From Caballeronia sp. GAFFF1 (lineage in GTDB: Bacteria; Pseudomonadota; Gammaproteobacteria; Burkholderiales; Burkholderiaceae), in NCBI RefSeq assembly GCF_023630705.1, contig NZ_JALQEM010000038.1, forward strand, positions 89,268 to 153,267: a stretch of DNA of 64,000 nt, given 5' to 3'. The stretch's first letter is position 1. Every line of letters starts with the position of its first letter. Under the pieces are notes generated by a model. It ran no database searches and had not been told where the DNA came from. It saw only the letters and a list, made by a program, of their open reading frames with translations. The translations under genes were made by a program, and so were the position numbers. Of the stretch, positions 60,694 through 64,000 are shown piece by piece.

Positions 60694-62079
60694 ATGGTGG
60701 CGACGGGGAACGACGGAGACGAGCAACCGTCGATGACAGAGCAGCTTGCCGCGTTCATCGGGCGCGTGCATATCGGCGATATCGGCGACGCGGCGCTCGA
60801 CAGGCTCAAGCGCAGCATCGTCGATGCGCTCGGCTGCGCGATCGGCGCGATAGGACATCCGCCGATGCTGAAGGTGCGCCGCCTCGTGACCGAGTTCGGC
60901 GGGCCGCCGCTCGTCACGTTCATCGGCGGCGGATGCGGCGCGCCGGACCGCGCCGCGCTGTATAACGGCTGCCTTGTCCGCTATCTCGACTTCATGGACA
61001 ACACGGCGATTCGCGGCGAGGTGTGCCATCCCGCGGACAACATCGGCGCGCTCGTCGCAGCCGGGGAATATGCGGACGCGACAGGGGTGGCGTTTCTCAC
61101 GGCGCTCGCCATCGCGTATCAGGTGCAGACGCGCCTGCTCGACATACCGACGATGCGCGCGGGCATCAATTACACGACGCCGCTGGCTTTCTCGGTCGCG
61201 GCGGGCGCGTCGAGCCTTTTCGCGCTCGACGAATGGCGCTGCGCTCAGGCGCTCGCGCTCGCGGGCGTCGGCGCGGTGTCGCTCGCGGCGATTCAGGCCG
61301 AGCCGGTATCGGAGTGGAAGGGGCTCGCTTCGGGCGAAGCGGCGAGCCGCGCGCTTCTCAACACGTTCCTCGCGCGCAATGGCATTACCGGGCCGATGGG
61401 TGTCTTCGAAGGGCCGATGGGACTCTTCCATCTCGCCGGCGCCAAGCCGCCGCTCGACTGGAGCCGCGAACGGCTCGACGTGCCGCTTCGCGTGTCCATC
61501 AAGAAGCACAACGCGGAGTTCCAGTCGCAGAGCGCCGTGGATCTCGCCATCCGCTTGCGCAACCAGCATGACATCGATGCGCAGAAAATCGCGCAGGTGA
61601 ACGTGCAGGTGTCGGACGGGGCGTATCAGGTGCTGGGCGGCGGCGCATACGGCGCGAAGGATCAGTGCTGGACGAAGGAGCAGGCCGATCACAACCTGAA
61701 GTATCTGATTGCCGTCGCTCTGCTCGACGGCGAAGTGTGGCCCGCGCAATTCGCCGATGAGCGCATACGGCGCAACGACGTGCAGAGCCTTCTGCGACGC
61801 GTCAACGTCGTGCCGAACGCTAACTATACGAACCGCATTCCGGATGAAATGCCGGTGTCGCTGCAGATCGTGATGACGAATGACGCAGTCATCCGCGGCG
61901 AACAGGCGGACTATGAAGGCTTCCATACGCGCCCGATGGACTGGAGCGCGGTCGATGCCAAGTTCGAGCGCCTGACGGCGGACCGACTGGATGCCGGCCG
62001 ATCTACCGCGATCCGGCAAGCCGTCCGGCAACTCGAAACCATCCGCTTGCGCGAGCTGACCGGTTTGCTTGCGTGGTAA
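60694..62079 (+). CDS. MmgE/PrpD-family protein
   Basis: A 461-residue member of the MmgE/PrpD family, which includes 2-methylcitrate dehydratase and cis-aconitate decarboxylase. Visible segments are RLKRSIVDALGCAIGAIGHPP, the conserved NGCLVRYLDFMDNT with the active-site Asp, EVCHPADNIGALVAAGEY and YEGFHTRPMDW. No prpB/prpC gene is near, so a propionate role is not supported. It is followed by a decarboxylase-family gene in the same direction. ATG 60694 has AGGGGAA upstream; 60733 is an alternative. Confidence 0.85.
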   Translation: MVATGNDGDEQPSMTEQLAAFIGRVHIGDIGDAALDRLKRSIVDALGCAIGAIGHPPMLKVRRLVTEFGGPPLVTFIGGGCGAPDRAALYNGCLVRYLDFMDNTAIRGEVCHPADNIGALVAAGEYADATGVAFLTALAIAYQVQTRLLDIPTMRAGINYTTPLAFSVAAGASSLFALDEWRCAQALALAGVGAVSLAAIQAEPVSEWKGLASGEAASRALLNTFLARNGITGPMGVFEGPMGLFHLAGAKPPLDWSRERLDVPLRVSIKKHNAEFQSQSAVDLAIRLRNQHDIDAQKIAQVNVQVSDGAYQVLGGGAYGAKDQCWTKEQADHNLKYLIAVALLDGEVWPAQFADERIRRNDVQSLLRRVNVVPNANYTNRIPDEMPVSLQIVMTNDAVIRGEQADYEGFHTRPMDWSAVDAKFERLTADRLDAGRSTAIRQAVRQLETIRLRELTGLLAW

Positions 62080-62148
62080 AGCCTCCGAAGATCGCGGCAT
62101 GCGAGGTGCTGCATCGCGAAACCCACACAAGCCACGGAGGCAGGACAC

Positions 62149-63378
62149 ATGAGCCGAGAGAAGCGACGACTGGGCGGCTGGCTGCCCGACGGCGAGGAAG
62201 CGATCGCGAGCTTTCGCAGAAACTTCGCCGCCTACGCAGGCGAACGCGCCGGCAAGGCCGAGATGCATAGCGTGGTGAAAGAATTCGCCGCGTTCATACG
62301 CGAGGACCCGGTGGTGCGGATGGAGTTCACGAGCGCCATCGAGCAGGCCAGGAAAGAAGGCTTCGAACTCGCCTACGCGAACATCGACGAATTCGTGGTT
62401 CTGCTCGATGCCATGCTCACCTACGCGCCGCCCTTCAGCGAGAAGAGCCTGATTCATTGCCCGGTGAACGCGTTGCTCGACTGGCCGATGGTGATGCCTT
62501 CCGGCTATTCGCTCTTTCGCGATCCCGCGTTCAACAGGCACCTGAAGCGCATTCTGAACGTGTGGTCCGGCTTTCTCAGCGGGCCGTATTCGCGCACGCA
62601 TCTCAACACGTCGTCGCCGAACGGGTGGTTCAGTCCCGAAGCGGACAAGCAAATCGGCCTCTCTCAGTTCCAGTGCGACAGGGACAAGCCCTATTGGGGC
62701 TTCTCGTCGTGGAACCACTTCTTCACGCGCGAGTTCAAGCCCGGCGCGCGGCCCGTCGCGGAGCCGGACAACGACAAGGTCATCGTGAGCGCATGCGAGG
62801 CATCGCCTTATGCGATCAAACACGACGTCAAGCTCCAGGACTCGTTCTGGATCAAGTCGCAGCCTTACTCGCTACAGGAAATTTTCACCGCGAAGGAGAT
62901 GGAACTGGCGAAGCGCTTCGTCGGCGGCACCATCTATCAGGCGTATTTGAGCGCGTTTTACTATCACCGTTGGCACGCGCCGGTGAGCGGCACGGTCACG
63001 AAGTCGTATCTGGTCGATGGCACCTACTATTCCGACGCCGAATCCGAAGGGGAAGAGCCGAGCAGCCTGAACGACTCGCAAGGCTATATCAGCGCGGTGG
63101 CGGCGCGGGCGGTGATCGTGATCGAGAGCGACGACCCCGCTATCGGCGAGGTGGCCTGCGTGTTCATCGGCATGGCGGACGTGTCTTCGTGCATGATCGA
63201 GGCGCTGCCCGGCCAGCGCGTGAAGAAGGGCGAGGAGCTAGGCTACTTCCAGTACGGCGGCTCCACGTATTGCCTCGTTTTCAGACCCGGCGTGATTCAG
63301 AGCTTCGTGCCGCAACCGCCATTCGAGAAGAATGCAGCGCCCGTCAAGGTCAACGCGCATCTCTGCACCGCGCGATGA
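62149..63378 (+). CDS. Phosphatidylserine decarboxylase-family protein with PSDC N-terminal domain (PsiD-like)
   Basis: A 409-residue protein with two parts. Residues ~15-145 match the PSDC-type accessory domain (FAAFIREDPVVRMEFTSAI, PFSEKSLIHCPVNALLDWPM). Residues ~170-400 are the decarboxylase domain (WGFSSWNHFFTREFKPGARPVA, AFYYHRWHAPVSGTV). The self-cleavage site that makes the pyruvoyl group is GGST near the C-terminus (FQYGGSTYCLVF), matching LGST of true enzymes. The domain order is that of fungal PsiD-type amino-acid decarboxylases rather than the housekeeping bacterial Psd, and no membrane anchor is present. The substrate could be an aromatic amino acid or a lipid; not decidable here. 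Confidence 0.82.
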   Translation: MSREKRRLGGWLPDGEEAIASFRRNFAAYAGERAGKAEMHSVVKEFAAFIREDPVVRMEFTSAIEQARKEGFELAYANIDEFVVLLDAMLTYAPPFSEKSLIHCPVNALLDWPMVMPSGYSLFRDPAFNRHLKRILNVWSGFLSGPYSRTHLNTSSPNGWFSPEADKQIGLSQFQCDRDKPYWGFSSWNHFFTREFKPGARPVAEPDNDKVIVSACEASPYAIKHDVKLQDSFWIKSQPYSLQEIFTAKEMELAKRFVGGTIYQAYLSAFYYHRWHAPVSGTVTKSYLVDGTYYSDAESEGEEPSSLNDSQGYISAVAARAVIVIESDDPAIGEVACVFIGMADVSSCMIEALPGQRVKKGEELGYFQYGGSTYCLVFRPGVIQSFVPQPPFEKNAAPVKVNAHLCTAR

Positions 63379-63392
63379 CGAAGTGACGCGAA

Positions 63393-63426
63393 GGTGCGCC
63401 GCGCGCTGACTCACGCGCGGCGCGCC
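63393..63426. terminator. Hairpin between convergent genes, possible bidirectional terminator
   Basis: A 13-base stem (GGTGCGCCGCGCG with CGCGCGGCGCGCC, one G-T pair) around an eight-base loop between the stops of the decarboxylase-like gene and the DUF378 gene. No T-run on either side, so termination would have to rely on the stem alone. Confidence 0.45.
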
Positions 63427-63428
63427 GT

Positions 63429-63683
63429 TCAGTGATGCGCAAGGCCATGCTCGCGCGCCGGCATGAAAGCCCGGATCAGCGAATACAGTCCTGCCAGTCC
63501 CACGAGCACATAGACGATGCGCGCGCCCGGAGACCCCGCGCCGAAGATGGCCGCGACGAGATCGAACTGCATGAGGCCGACGAGGCCCCAGTTCAGCGCG
63601 CCGATGATGACGAGCGCGCCTGCAAGCCAGTCCACCGGGCTGCGGTGAACGGCGACCGTTCCCTTCGAAGTGACAGTTGGCAT
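63429..63683 (-). CDS. DUF378-family small membrane protein
   Basis: An 84-residue protein with two hydrophobic helices. VDWLAGALVIIGALNWGLVGLMQFDLVAAIFG is the DUF378 signature, followed by ARIVYVLVGLAGLYSLIRAF. ATG 63683 has GGAG upstream; the family function is unknown. It ends in a His-containing tail (EHGLAHH). Confidence 0.85.
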   Translation of the reverse strand: MPTVTSKGTVAVHRSPVDWLAGALVIIGALNWGLVGLMQFDLVAAIFGAGSPGARIVYVLVGLAGLYSLIRAFMPAREHGLAHH

Positions 63684-63796
63684 AACTAAACTCCACGTTG
63701 ACAAAAGTGCTACATTGAATGCACCGTCCATGAACGGCGTTGGAATCTCGCCAGCGCCGCCGCTCTTCCAGCGACGCCGGCGTCCTGCAAGAACCG

Positions 63797-64000
63797 TTAC
63801 TTACTCACTGCCTGTCCTGCGCCGAGGTCCGCGCCGGTCGTCGGATCGGCCGTCGGGTCGGACGCGGTGCGGGCGGCCATCGCCTGCAGCGTCTCGACGT
63901 CCTGCTCCGACACCTGCACGCTTGCGGTGCCGTCGCCGCCATCGACTGCGGGCTGCGGATCTTCGACGAACTTCCAGTCGCCGCCTTCGTTCCACGGGCC
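63797..64000 (-). CDS. Unrecognised protein, C-terminal 67 residues (runs off the window)
   Basis: Reading leftward from the window edge, this frame is open for 67 codons to a TAA at 63797-63799. It gives an acidic, Asp/Gly/Ala/Thr-rich sequence (GDWKFVEDPQPAVDGGDG, VSEQDVETLQAMAARTASDP). Its composition is more natural than the Arg-rich reading of the overlapping frame. The start lies beyond the window. No family recognised. Confidence 0.55.
   Translation of the reverse strand, partial: GPWNEGGDWKFVEDPQPAVDGGDGTASVQVSEQDVETLQAMAARTASDPTADPTTGADLGAGQAVSK

Noticed and set aside
60694..62079. MmgE/PrpD gene as part of a propionate (prp) operon
   Set aside because: No prpB, prpC or acnD-like gene is adjacent; family membership alone does not support 2-methylcitrate dehydratase activity.
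60544..62823. A 759-codon minus-strand open frame
   Set aside because: Antisense to the MmgE/PrpD and decarboxylase-like genes, with Arg/His/Glu-rich random-looking sequence.

Overview
The window is GC-rich, densely coded DNA that looks like a secondary replicon (chromosome 2/chromid or megaplasmid) of a Burkholderiaceae bacterium, most likely Caballeronia or Paraburkholderia. The evidence is a parAB/Rep replication-partition module at the left end, a Burkholderia-type type VI secretion (T6SS) cluster beside it, and many Burkholderia-like accessory families. No ribosomal RNA, tRNA, CRISPR array, insertion sequence or transposase was recognised.

Layout. (1) 1-3.5 kb: the start of parB, parA, an iteron-bearing origin (1448-2056) and a Rep_3-type initiator divergent from parA. 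(2) 3.5-6.2 kb: an MFS transporter and a secreted glycoside-hydrolase-like lipoprotein. (3) 6.6-26.2 kb: a complete T6SS core in two divergent operons. tssH-tssB-tssC-hcp-tssJ-tssK-tssL-tssM runs leftward; a TagK-like gene, tagJ, tssE, tssF, tssG and tssA run rightward. hcp is bracketed by two RNA hairpins. This core has no vgrG, PAAR gene or recognisable regulator of its own. (4) 26.6-28.9 kb: a small hydrophilic protein, a YihY/BrkB membrane protein and about 700 bases of apparently decayed DNA. (5) 28.9-35.9 kb: the most unusual part, an island with a second TssF and a second TssG bracketing one PAAR gene and one giant VgrG. That VgrG breaks off at the start of its gp5 OB-fold and continues in frame into a VasX/BTH_I2691-like effector segment and then a DUF6708-like segment.

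(6) 36-42.6 kb: membrane glucose dehydrogenase (gcd), then an operon of two related GT4 glycosyltransferases and a HAD phosphatase fused to a P-loop ATPase. (7) 42.7-50.5 kb: a CBS-domain protein, a small disordered protein, an alpha/beta hydrolase, a tightly coupled six-gene leftward operon (lrgA-lrgB-lipoprotein-NRAMP-like transporter-two PRC-barrel-like proteins), a nucleoside-hydrolase lipoprotein and another GT4 enzyme. (8) 50.8-57 kb: a six-gene caa3-type cytochrome oxidase operon ending in a triheme cytochrome c. (9) 57.2-64 kb: pncC-nadE (NAD metabolism), a DUF892 ferritin-like protein with a clear terminator, a hemerythrin-domain membrane protein, an MmgE/PrpD protein, a PsiD-like phosphatidylserine-decarboxylase-family protein, a DUF378 protein and the end of an unrecognised gene.

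How it fits together (inference): the left third is replicon maintenance plus an interbacterial weapon with a second, dedicated-looking baseplate/spike module. The right half is a stress and alternative-respiration region (oxidase, periplasmic glucose oxidation, NAD recycling, ferritin/hemerythrin/CBS/PRC proteins) of the kind found on Burkholderia chromids.
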